Shown piece by piece: positions 18,776-27,917 of a DNA stretch of 64,000 nt. The notes under the pieces were generated by a model. It did not search any database and was not told the DNA's origin. It was given only the letters and a program-made list of their open reading frames with translations. The stretch is from Dysgonomonas sp. 520 (lineage in GTDB: Bacteria > Bacteroidota > Bacteroidia > Bacteroidales > Dysgonomonadaceae), in assembly GCF_010501095.1 (NCBI RefSeq), contig NZ_QVMP01000001.1, positions 186,001 to 250,000 on the forward strand. The letters run 5' to 3'. Within the stretch, counting starts at the first letter, position 1; the number at the start of each line of letters is the position of its first letter. Position numbers and translations under genes: made by a program.

Positions 18776-20494
18776 TTAGAAAACAACTTTTTGGCTATGC
18801 GCCTTATTGTTGTTTTTCAATGTTACTACGTACACTCCTTTAGCTGCTAAAGGGAAAGAAACTGTTGATTCGCTCACGTTAGCGGATGAAACCAAGGCTC
18901 CGTTGATTGTATAAATATCAACCTTAGTAGCTTCTTGCAATCCCTGTATATTCAGTGTTCCATTATTTACGAATATTGTATAAGAAAGAGCCGTCTCTTT
19001 TTCGATTCCCGTAGACACTTTCGTATATTCATAAGCACCTATATCAAAGCCTCCGCTATTGCGTATATTTCCCATAATATCCACGCCCGAAAACGAAGCA
19101 GCAAGAGACGCTACACCTACTCCCGTCATCGTATTGGTTGGGCTGCTAACTCCTGCATCAACCAAAGGAGAAGTTTCCAACAAAGTCCAGTTGGCTTTTC
19201 TTATCGACTCCAATTCAGCAGCAGAGGAAGCAATACCGATAAATCCGGTAGGACTTTTAAATTCAGGATTTACTGCTTCTACCGGCGGACTATCGTTCAA
19301 TGCTCCCGCAAGTTTTATGGGCGAAAATGTATTCATAATAGCAGCGTCGTTTTGTATCTTTCCATTATGAGCAAAACCGTCGATATAAGGATAAGCCGTT
19401 ATAGCCGTATTTTTAGCTTTCAGGCGAATATTGCTGTTGTAGCTACTGCTTACAGGAGGATTAGCAGATGCGTTTCCCCATATTACGGTATTGTATATCT
19501 CAAAATATTCACATTCGGGGAAAGAACTATATTGGCTATGATTATTAACCAAAGTGCTTCCGATAATTCTGTTCACATGAGTGTTTCCGTCTCCATTGCC
19601 ATTAAAGTAAAATGCAGCACCACTTGTAGTAGAAGTATTATTATAAATGATACAGTTTTCAATTATAACACCTCCTTTACCAAAAATACCTGCCCCACGC
19701 CCATTATTAGAACCCTGTCCGGCACGGCAATTGCGAATCATTGAATTTTTGATATATCCCGTTGGGGTTCCCGGCGTGCTATCAATGAAACCATAAATAT
19801 GAAGTGCTCCTCCATAACAAGCAATGGTATTGCTAGCTATTGAGGTACAGTTTTCGAACAAACAGCTTTCAACATGTCCGCCTGTTACATAAAGGCCACC
19901 TCCATTAACAGTTCCAGACCCTTCGGCTGTAAGGTCACGGATAATGCAATTACGGATCGTTGTTCCTGTTGCTACAATACCTCCTGATGCCTGATTACCT
20001 TTGTAGTAATTATCAGAAATAGTAATCCCGTCCAGAACGGAAGTACCCGTAAGGTGTATCATCTGAAAAGAAGATGGCTCTGAAGAATCATTTCCAGCAC
20101 CGCAAAAATTAGTTTCGTTCACAAACTCCCACGCTTCCGTCAAACCATTGCCATCGTTATCGGCTATTGCCCGTTCCGTCAGGCTAGTTTCCGTTCCTTC
20201 AAAACCTCCACACAAAGTAATATTTTCAATAGCCAGTTTCCCTGTATTTTTGTATACACCTTTTGCAACCCATACTTCATCGCCTTTTTGTAATGTATTC
20301 AAAACATTGACAACAAAATCGGTTGAACCCGAAGGCAGGGTTATCACTACATTTTCCGCATCTTCCGTTACAGAAGTCCATGCTACGGCATCATCCGCAA
20401 GTTTCACATATACACGACGGGCATACGATTGTGTCGGGTAAAGAATCGCACAAATCAGAATTGCTATGGTAAACAATTTCTTTTTCATAATCAT
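18776..20494 (-). CDS. Secreted right-handed beta-helix protein with T9SS-type C-terminal domain
   Basis: Signal peptide; repeated GGLYVTGGHVESCLFENC-type coils; C-terminal GVYVVTLKNNNKAHSQKVVF; paralog of 23519-25282. Confidence 0.8.
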   Translation of the reverse strand: MIMKKKLFTIAILICAILYPTQSYARRVYVKLADDAVAWTSVTEDAENVVITLPSGSTDFVVNVLNTLQKGDEVWVAKGVYKNTGKLAIENITLCGGFEGTETSLTERAIADNDGNGLTEAWEFVNETNFCGAGNDSSEPSSFQMIHLTGTSVLDGITISDNYYKGNQASGGIVATGTTIRNCIIRDLTAEGSGTVNGGGLYVTGGHVESCLFENCTSIASNTIACYGGALHIYGFIDSTPGTPTGYIKNSMIRNCRAGQGSNNGRGAGIFGKGGVIIENCIIYNNTSTTSGAAFYFNGNGDGNTHVNRIIGSTLVNNHSQYSSFPECEYFEIYNTVIWGNASANPPVSSSYNSNIRLKAKNTAITAYPYIDGFAHNGKIQNDAAIMNTFSPIKLAGALNDSPPVEAVNPEFKSPTGFIGIASSAAELESIRKANWTLLETSPLVDAGVSSPTNTMTGVGVASLAASFSGVDIMGNIRNSGGFDIGAYEYTKVSTGIEKETALSYTIFVNNGTLNIQGLQEATKVDIYTINGALVSSANVSESTVSFPLAAKGVYVVTLKNNNKAHSQKVVF

Positions 20495-20603
20495 TGATTT
20501 TTAAGTTATTAGTAAGGTTTATTTAGTTTTCTGTCGTTTCAAACAGGGCGTTAGAACCCTCAGACAAGCACATTTTCTCTTTTCCGTGCTTGCTAAAATG
20601 GAT

Positions 20604-20676
20604 TGAGTTTTAAGTTATAAGTTATAAGTTTTGAGTTTTAAGTTTTGAGTTTTAAGTTTTGAGTTTTGAGTTTTAA
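20604..20676. repeat. Low-complexity tandem repeat (GTTTTGA/GTTTTAA units)
   Basis: GAGTTTTAAGTTATAAGTTATAAGTTTTGAGTTTTAAGTTTTGAG... Confidence 0.85.
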
Positions 20677-20708
20677 ATCTATTGCTGATAACTGTTAACT
20701 GACAACCG

Positions 20709-22904
20709 CTATCTGTTCACTGTTATAAGATGTTTTGCAATCCAGCTATTTCTGTCAGATTTGACATGAACTAAAAAAAAACTTTTAGTAAGATTGCCGA
20801 CATCCATTGATGCTTGATTGTTTGTTATTTCGATTCGTTTTTTTTTGACCAAACTGCCTGTTCCATCGTAGATGTTTATTTCGGCCAAACCATCTGCCGG
20901 AATATTGTTTACATATAACATTCCACCTGATGTATAGCAGCTTATTACTCCTTTATTGTCCGAGATATTTTCAGCAATGGAGGAAGAAGGCACAGGATCT
21001 TTCCAATTCAATATAGTTGGTTCTCCGTCCGTATTGTAAATGTAAACATCATCCGATTTGTCCGTTTGCTTTGTGTATGGCGAATTATACAAACTTCCAT
21101 CACCAAGAGTCTGAACCTTTCCGTTTATCTTGTACTGATCGCTATATGCCAATGTCGGAGCAAAGAATGTAAGGTCAAGTACATCTCCATCCATTGATGT
21201 ATAACGTAATTGAGGAGTGTCTGTATCGTAATTTACGGTATCGAATGACGAGTTGGCAAGCAACTTCGTTTTGAATTTGTTTATTTCTTCTTCCAGTGTT
21301 GCGCCTTTCAGGTCGTCGGTGATCTCTGTCGTTTGCAAAATCCACGAACCTTTGCGGGTGGTCTGGTCTGTAAACATCAGCACATCGCAATTGGCTACAT
21401 TGTAGGGAGAGCGCGTCATCATGGAGAACGGCTCTATCGTTCTGAAAGCGAACATCATGGAACCGGTATGACAGAAAACCCAATTGTCGGATTCAACTTT
21501 CAATTTGATCCCTACCCTGGAGAAAGGCACATAAAGCTGATAACGCTTTCCTTCGAGATAGGTAGTGGGTACGTTCGTAACCCCGATTGCCGCACCTTTG
21601 TATTGCAAAACCCGATGAAACGGATTCTCGCCATATCCCGCAGCATTAGCATTCACGGCGTCGGTTGGCCGTTCAGGATTGTCCTGACATACAGTGAAAA
21701 AGCATTGGCTGGTTTCGTCGCTTTGCCAAGCCAGATAGGTACGTTTTGTTTCTTTGTATGTGTATCGGCTGAGAGCTGCACTCAGGTTGTAAGGGATTTC
21801 CGTTTGTGTTGCCAATCCATAATTTTTGCTCTGATATGTATATTTGTAGTTCTTCCAGTTTTGAACAATATTGTTACTTGCATTGACTGTTTTATCGTCA
21901 ATATAACTTATATATTCGTAAGGGAAAGTTTTTCTCTTTTCAGCATCCAGAATTGCCTGCAAAGGCTTTATGTTCCTTTTATAAGCCGACCAGAAGCAGA
22001 AAACCGCATAATTGTCCGAATCAGACACATACTGATTGAGCATCTGTATTGTATTTGTCGGATTTCCGAAAAACAACCAAGCCAAAGCTGTTATGCGCGA
22101 GTTTGTGCCTAATTGCCCGGCCACAAGTTGCGCCCAGCCTTTCGAACGGGGAGGATTAGCGATATACAGACCTTGATTCCATGCTCCCACCATAGCAGCT
22201 ATTATCTGCTGGTAAACAACATACGCCTTTTGCTGTATCTCCTCATCTGTTGAAAATTCAGCCAACATACGGATATACATCGTATTGGTAGGGAGGTATA
22301 CAAAGGCATCCATTTCCTTGCAATTGTTATGATATATATTGTTCAACGTATTGATGATACGAGAACGGTTGTATGCTGTGATCTGGGTTGCGTTTTTACC
22401 CTTCAGGTCTGTAAAATCCGACCATTCTTGTGCAGCAAGAAGTCCTGCCGTATAGCGCATCATATCCAGATTCAATGTTGCCGTGCTACCATTGGTATTA
22501 AAATTTATTTGCTTCAGGAATGTTTTTACACGCAGCTTCAAAGTTGCAGGGATTTGGTCTTTGCAAAGAAAATAGCCATGAATTGTCATGTGTGCAAAAA
22601 ATTCTATATCCGACCCTGTAACAGAAGATGGGTTTGCGATGACAGCATCATACAAAGTTTCCAGTTGAGAAATGGCACGTTCCGAGTCCACACCTTTATA
22701 GATTCGTGCCCAATAGAACGGAGCTGTATATTTTATGTTTACATTTCCGGTATAAGGCTCAATATCGTTCACCATGCAGTTAATCATCGATTCGCACCGT
22801 TCCTCGAATGTATTTCCCGTAAGCGTATAATTCTGAGCTTGTATGCTCTGCCCTGCAAAAATGCAGGAAAACAAGATACAGAAAGAGAATATTTTTTTCA
22901 ACAT
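20709..22904 (-). CDS. Large secreted protein of unknown function, possible polysaccharide-lyase-like fold, T9SS-like C-terminus
   Basis: Signal peptide; position in PUL; C-terminal beta-rich GLAEINIYDGTGSLVKKKRIEI...; enzymatic class is inference. Confidence 0.5.
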   Translation of the reverse strand: MLKKIFSFCILFSCIFAGQSIQAQNYTLTGNTFEERCESMINCMVNDIEPYTGNVNIKYTAPFYWARIYKGVDSERAISQLETLYDAVIANPSSVTGSDIEFFAHMTIHGYFLCKDQIPATLKLRVKTFLKQINFNTNGSTATLNLDMMRYTAGLLAAQEWSDFTDLKGKNATQITAYNRSRIINTLNNIYHNNCKEMDAFVYLPTNTMYIRMLAEFSTDEEIQQKAYVVYQQIIAAMVGAWNQGLYIANPPRSKGWAQLVAGQLGTNSRITALAWLFFGNPTNTIQMLNQYVSDSDNYAVFCFWSAYKRNIKPLQAILDAEKRKTFPYEYISYIDDKTVNASNNIVQNWKNYKYTYQSKNYGLATQTEIPYNLSAALSRYTYKETKRTYLAWQSDETSQCFFTVCQDNPERPTDAVNANAAGYGENPFHRVLQYKGAAIGVTNVPTTYLEGKRYQLYVPFSRVGIKLKVESDNWVFCHTGSMMFAFRTIEPFSMMTRSPYNVANCDVLMFTDQTTRKGSWILQTTEITDDLKGATLEEEINKFKTKLLANSSFDTVNYDTDTPQLRYTSMDGDVLDLTFFAPTLAYSDQYKINGKVQTLGDGSLYNSPYTKQTDKSDDVYIYNTDGEPTILNWKDPVPSSSIAENISDNKGVISCYTSGGMLYVNNIPADGLAEINIYDGTGSLVKKKRIEITNNQASMDVGNLTKSFFLVHVKSDRNSWIAKHLITVNR

Positions 22905-23021
22905 GACAATTGTTTTATAATGTTTTATAATGTTTTAATCGACTAGCGAATAGTATATTTTATTGAACGTTCTTTTATTTTATACATTCTACTACCGCGT
23001 CTCTTGCAGAGACTTGCCTTC

Positions 23022-23466
23022 GTTCAATTGCATTAGTCATTTCTCGTGACTCGGCATAGCCTAAGTAAACTTGGCTCTGCTCTCGCTACTTGAAATGTTC
23101 ATTTTGGCTTGACCCAAAACGAACCAAAAAGTCAAGGCTTAGCTTCTCGGCGACCCGTTACAAGCTTGCAGGCTAAATTGAAAATAACTCGCATCTACGA
23201 TGCTCAAACAACTTTCAATTTTAGCGCCTTGCTTCGCTTAACGTGTTCCCGCCTGCGAAGCAGATGCCGTTTCGCCTGACGGGCGTAAGCAGGATGTGCC
23301 TCAGTAACGCAGCCGGGCACCTGACCGGTGAAGTTGACGTAAAACTAAATTCTGTTTGAGCCAAGGGCGAGTTTATTTAGTTTAGTCAACAAGCCGCTCC
23401 TGTCAGGTCGGCGAGGAACGAAGCACTGTTTTTTGCAACTTTTTGACACCAAAAAGTTGAAGAAGA
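23022..23466. repeat. Long complex repeat region beginning with Family D repeat and ending in CAACTTTTT-GACACC-AAAAAGTTG hairpin
   Basis: First ~92 bp similar to 11951-12043; several internal palindromes; no coding ORF. Confidence 0.65.
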
Positions 23467-23518
23467 AAAATGTATAAAATAAAAGAACGCTTAATGTATT
23501 CAATCCTATATACTTACT

Positions 23519-25282
23519 TTAAAATACAACCTTTTGGCTATATTTCTGATTGTTGCTTTTCACCGACACCACATATACCCCTTTATTGTATAGAGGAAGT
23601 GTTGCAGATGAAGCATTTACTGTTGCAGACGAAACCAATGTTCCATTCAAACCGTAAACTTCGATTGTAGAAACTTCCTCCAATCCGTCAACAGTCAGAA
23701 CGCCACCTATCACATACATTCTGAAAAGGGCGTCATTTGCCTCATTTGCAATGCCGGATGTTGCGCCAAACTCATAAGCACCAATATCGAATTTACCAAC
23801 ATTGCGAGCCAATCCAAGAGCATCTACGCCGGAGAATGAAGCGGCAAGCGAAGCCTCACTTATTCCGGAGTTGGCATTTGAAGGAGCATTCACTCCTGCA
23901 TCAATCATTGGAGATTCTGCCACTAAAGTCCAGTTAGCTTTTCTTATTTCGTCCAAATCTGATGCACCCAAGGCTACACCTTGAAACTCAGTCGCATTTT
24001 TGAATTTAGGAGCCTGATTACCTGTAAGGTCGTTCAATGCACCACCCAAAAGCACAGGACTGAACGAAGCATTCCTGATAATATCGGAATTTAATATTGT
24101 TCCATTATGAGCTATGCCATCGAGGAAAGGATAAGCATTAGACAAACTCGCATTTGCTTTCATACGGATATTAGCATTGTAGCTTGTCCCGTCAATTGCA
24201 GGATAGTCGGCAGAAGAGTTACCCCAGAAAACAGTATTGTATACTTCAATAAATTCAGATTCAGAAATTGTACAATATGGACTACAATTGTTAACCACAG
24301 TACAGCCGATTATTCTGTTCACATGTAGGTTTGCATCACCCACTCCATGAAAATAAAATGCAGCACCACTGCTGGCAGTATTTGTAAAGGCTACCGAGTT
24401 GTTGTAAATCACACAATTTTCAACAATTACGCCGCTTTTCCCGAAGATTGCTCCACCACGGCCTACATTATTATCCTGACCTGCTTTACAATTACGTATC
24501 ACTGAATTTTTGATATATCCCGTAGGTGTTCCCGAAACATTATCGGCGATACCATAAATAAGAAGCGCTCCGCCATAACAAGCTATGGCAGCAGATGCAA
24601 TGTTGGTACATGATTCAAACAAACAGCTTTCCACGTGTCCGCCCGTAACATATAGTCCACCACCGTTCACAGTTCCTTTGCCCTCTACTGTCAGGTCGCG
24701 AACGATGCAATTACGAATAGTTGCAGTAGCTGCCACCACACCACCTGAAGCCTGATTGCTTCCTGTATAGTAGTTATCGGAAACAGTAACACCATCCAAT
24801 ATTGAACCCTGACCTAAATGAATCATCTGAAATTTAGATGCTTTATCGGCACTGTTTCCCGCACCCTTGAAGTTTGTTTCGTTCACAAACTCCCATGCTT
24901 CAACCAATCCGTTTCCGTCTTTATCACTCAATGCCCGTTGCGACGGGTCTGTTTCCGTACCTGCAAAACCTCCATACAGAGTAATGCCTCCGTATACATA
25001 ACCATTGACATCATCATCCTGAAGGGCAAGTTTGCCTGTATTGGTATATTCACCTTTTGCCACCCAAACTTCATCGCCTTTTTGTAATGTGCTCAAAACA
25101 TTGCCAACAAAATCGGTTGAACCCGAAGGCAGAGTTATTACAACATTTTCAGAATTGGCCGTAACATGAGCCCATGCTGTTGCATCGGAAGCCAACTTAA
25201 CATATACACGCCGTGCGAATGACTGAGTAGAGAAAAGCATTACGCACATAAGAACAGATGTAGTAAATAATCTCATTTTCAT
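23519..25282 (-). CDS. Secreted right-handed beta-helix protein with T9SS-type C-terminal domain (paralog)
   Basis: RRVYVKLASDATAWAHVTANSENVVITLPSGSTDFVGNVLSTLQKGDEVWVAKGEY closely matches the 18776-20494 product. Confidence 0.8.
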   Translation of the reverse strand: MKMRLFTTSVLMCVMLFSTQSFARRVYVKLASDATAWAHVTANSENVVITLPSGSTDFVGNVLSTLQKGDEVWVAKGEYTNTGKLALQDDDVNGYVYGGITLYGGFAGTETDPSQRALSDKDGNGLVEAWEFVNETNFKGAGNSADKASKFQMIHLGQGSILDGVTVSDNYYTGSNQASGGVVAATATIRNCIVRDLTVEGKGTVNGGGLYVTGGHVESCLFESCTNIASAAIACYGGALLIYGIADNVSGTPTGYIKNSVIRNCKAGQDNNVGRGGAIFGKSGVIVENCVIYNNSVAFTNTASSGAAFYFHGVGDANLHVNRIIGCTVVNNCSPYCTISESEFIEVYNTVFWGNSSADYPAIDGTSYNANIRMKANASLSNAYPFLDGIAHNGTILNSDIIRNASFSPVLLGGALNDLTGNQAPKFKNATEFQGVALGASDLDEIRKANWTLVAESPMIDAGVNAPSNANSGISEASLAASFSGVDALGLARNVGKFDIGAYEFGATSGIANEANDALFRMYVIGGVLTVDGLEEVSTIEVYGLNGTLVSSATVNASSATLPLYNKGVYVVSVKSNNQKYSQKVVF

Positions 25283-25327
25283 AACATTTGTTTTTATTAA
25301 TTAGAACTAGATTTATAAGTAATCGAT

Positions 25328-26602
25328 TTATTTTAGTACAGGAACGATTTTATTGCTCAATTCCTGTGCATATTTCCGTATCATATCCAGATAAAAATCC
25401 TTATCAGCAAACCTGTTGTCCGTCAATTCCCAGGCTGCGTAACAATTGAACCGGTATTCTCCTTTTGCATCGGGTTTCAGGTTGGCACACCAAGTTGTGG
25501 TGATTCCGTTCCCTGTTTTTGGAGCTTCAAAGGTGTTTACCCAATTGTCCTGATCAATCAACAGGCTCATGCCCATATACCAACCTTTGTCATAGGTTTG
25601 TTTGTCGTGAGTTGTCATCATCTGGTATTCACCCGTTTTTTCCTGAGTATAGGGCATATCATTAAAATTGTTTACAATGCCCGTCACCAGATTTGCACCT
25701 TCAGGTAAGGCTGATGTTGTGATCACATTTTCGTATCCGTATTTGCCTGCCCATATTGTCATTGTTTCATGAACATCTACTTTCCTCCCGTAAATATCCC
25801 AACCATAAAAGTCCAGTTTGAAAATACTTCGTACGGGACCATTAACGACAACCGTATAGCGAGTTGAATCTACATTGTCCGTAACTTCCTCTATCGGAAC
25901 ACCTAAGCGGATCAAACTATCGGGCGTTTGCAAGGCTATTCCGCCAAGGCCAACAGAACGTGCCCCGCTCATAATATCCCTTCCCCACCATTTCATTTCG
26001 TGATAAGTATCTCCCGGAGTACCGTCCTTCCTGATTCCGACCGAATCCATGACCATCAACGGGGTTCTTTTACCGAATACATCCCGAACGTTACGCCCGT
26101 CGATATAGTGACGGAATCCCATCTTGTCATTCTCCCATGCCGGGCCATCCGTTTGGTATGGATAACCTTCGCCACGGGCGAGATTGTATTTTCCATGTAC
26201 ATCTGTCGGAAGAATTTCGACCCTACCCGGCGATGTCATTTTTCCATAACGAACATTGGTGCGCTGCATAAATTGAGGATAGTCATTTGCATCAACCCAT
26301 TCTATGTTCAAACTGGCTGTTTCGCCTGATTTTAAAGAATATACAAAAGCCAACTCGTCCCAATTTCCATCTCCGTCCAGATCGTCAACCTGACATGCAA
26401 CCCACTGACCTTTATCATCTTTCAGGGCAGGAAGCATCGCTTGCTCAACATCCTTAAATTGTGACCGCTTAATTACGAAAGCCTCATCTATGCGTTCGCT
26501 TTTGCTGTTGTTAGAGATTACAATCTCCCTTTGAGCAAATGCCGGCATAATGCCACTGCATAAGCAGATGAAAGCTGACAGTATGACTGATATTTTTTTC
26601 AT
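25328..26602 (-). CDS. DUF4861 family secreted protein
   Basis: QVDDLDGDGNWDELAFVYSL...GRDIMSGARSVGLGGIAL; adjacent to GH105. Confidence 0.8.
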   Translation of the reverse strand: MKKISVILSAFICLCSGIMPAFAQREIVISNNSKSERIDEAFVIKRSQFKDVEQAMLPALKDDKGQWVACQVDDLDGDGNWDELAFVYSLKSGETASLNIEWVDANDYPQFMQRTNVRYGKMTSPGRVEILPTDVHGKYNLARGEGYPYQTDGPAWENDKMGFRHYIDGRNVRDVFGKRTPLMVMDSVGIRKDGTPGDTYHEMKWWGRDIMSGARSVGLGGIALQTPDSLIRLGVPIEEVTDNVDSTRYTVVVNGPVRSIFKLDFYGWDIYGRKVDVHETMTIWAGKYGYENVITTSALPEGANLVTGIVNNFNDMPYTQEKTGEYQMMTTHDKQTYDKGWYMGMSLLIDQDNWVNTFEAPKTGNGITTTWCANLKPDAKGEYRFNCYAAWELTDNRFADKDFYLDMIRKYAQELSNKIVPVLK

Positions 26603-27768
26603 AATTCATTTGTTAATAGAGCATAAGCACACCAAAGCATAGGAGCCTGACCATGAATATCTCCCGTAAGGGGCAAACGATCCCTGTAATATTCGGTAGT
26701 GAAGCCGATATTTGTTCCCTCGCAAACATTCTTTATGTCTCCCTTTTCGTCAATAAATTTCACCAATGCCAACCAGCCTTTTCGTGCTACTTTTCCGTAT
26801 TCTTTTTCGTCAAGCCAACCTTTTTTCACACCTACTATCATGGCATAGGTGAACATTGCACTGCCGGATGTCTCTTCCCACAAAGTAGGATCGTCTACCA
26901 ATTGCTTCCACATGCCGTTTTCGTCCTGACAGTCTTTGAGGGTAGCCATCATTTTTTTGTACGCAGCCATTATTTCGGGACGTTGAGGATTATCTTCAGG
27001 AAGAATACGCAGCAACTCTGCCATTCCCACAGCCATCCAACCATTGCCCCTACCCCAACAGAAGTGAGCTTCGGGCGAATGATAGAACAAACCGTTATCC
27101 AGTTGAATAGAATCGAGATAGACAGTCATTTCCCGTGCAGCACGGTTCACGTACATAGTGTCTTTCGTAACTCTGTAAGCCTGAGCCTGCACAGCAGTTA
27201 TCATAAACATATCGTCTAGCCAGATGCGTGTTTGCCACGAGTAACCCTTGTCGCTCCATTCTTTTTCGGAAACAGTAGCCGTATCGGACACTTGCCATTG
27301 AGTGTCGGCATACATCATTCCCAGCGATCGGTATTTTTCTTCTTTTGTTTTCATATAAAGCTCGAGAGGCAATGCACCAAAGACGTTATTATCAACGTGA
27401 TTCGGAACAGGTTGCAAGTAGGCTTCTGTCGTGAACAACGGATCGAAACGGGCTTCAAGCCTTTTAAACAAGCTATCATTTTGAGTAGCTTTGGCAAACC
27501 AAAATCCGCCCAACCATGCACAAACATCGGGATAAGTTACCTGTGTACGAGGTTCGTTTATGCGCAACGGACTTCCATACTGGGAATGTCCTTGTTCCAG
27601 AAAACGGTCGGCCAATTTGTTGCCTATCACAACAGGATCGGCATATTCGGGAAAACTACTCAAGTCGTAGCTGTCTTTTTCCACACCGCCACCACAAGAA
27701 GCTAATGCTAAAGCCAATGCCGCTATTCCAATGTGCAGTTTGTTCCATTTATTCTTTTTCAGTTTCAT
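26599..27768 (-). CDS. GH105 unsaturated glucuronyl/rhamnogalacturonyl hydrolase
   Basis: Lipoprotein signal; WLDDMFMITAVQAQAYRVTKD...FCWGRGNGWMAVGMAELL. Confidence 0.88.
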   Translation of the reverse strand: MKLKKNKWNKLHIGIAALALALASCGGGVEKDSYDLSSFPEYADPVVIGNKLADRFLEQGHSQYGSPLRINEPRTQVTYPDVCAWLGGFWFAKATQNDSLFKRLEARFDPLFTTEAYLQPVPNHVDNNVFGALPLELYMKTKEEKYRSLGMMYADTQWQVSDTATVSEKEWSDKGYSWQTRIWLDDMFMITAVQAQAYRVTKDTMYVNRAAREMTVYLDSIQLDNGLFYHSPEAHFCWGRGNGWMAVGMAELLRILPEDNPQRPEIMAAYKKMMATLKDCQDENGMWKQLVDDPTLWEETSGSAMFTYAMIVGVKKGWLDEKEYGKVARKGWLALVKFIDEKGDIKNVCEGTNIGFTTEYYRDRLPLTGDIHGQAPMLWCAYALLTNEL

Positions 27769-27811
27769 ATAATATTTTTAAAGAGTTAGTTATTTGAATT
27801 ACCAATGTTTT

Positions 27812-27877
27812 TGTCATTCTGACCCATAGGGAAGAATCTGTTTATTTTCTAGATGCTTCGTTTCACTCAGCATGACA
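27812..27877. repeat. Family A repeat, diverged copy
   Basis: TGTCATTCTGACCCATAGGGAAGAATCT...TTTCACTCAGCATGACA. Confidence 0.75.
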
Positions 27878-27917
27878 AACAAAACTTTCTATCTTTGCAC
27901 CCTTTGCGTTTAAATAT

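Noticed and set aside
20604-20676. Possible CRISPR array
   Set aside because: Units are 8-9 bp low-complexity tandem repeats without spacers; no cas genes in the window
18935-22112. Plus-strand ORFs (269 aa, 259 aa) opposite beta-helix and 731-aa genes
   Set aside because: Antisense to well-supported secreted protein genes with signal peptides; composition typical of shadow frames
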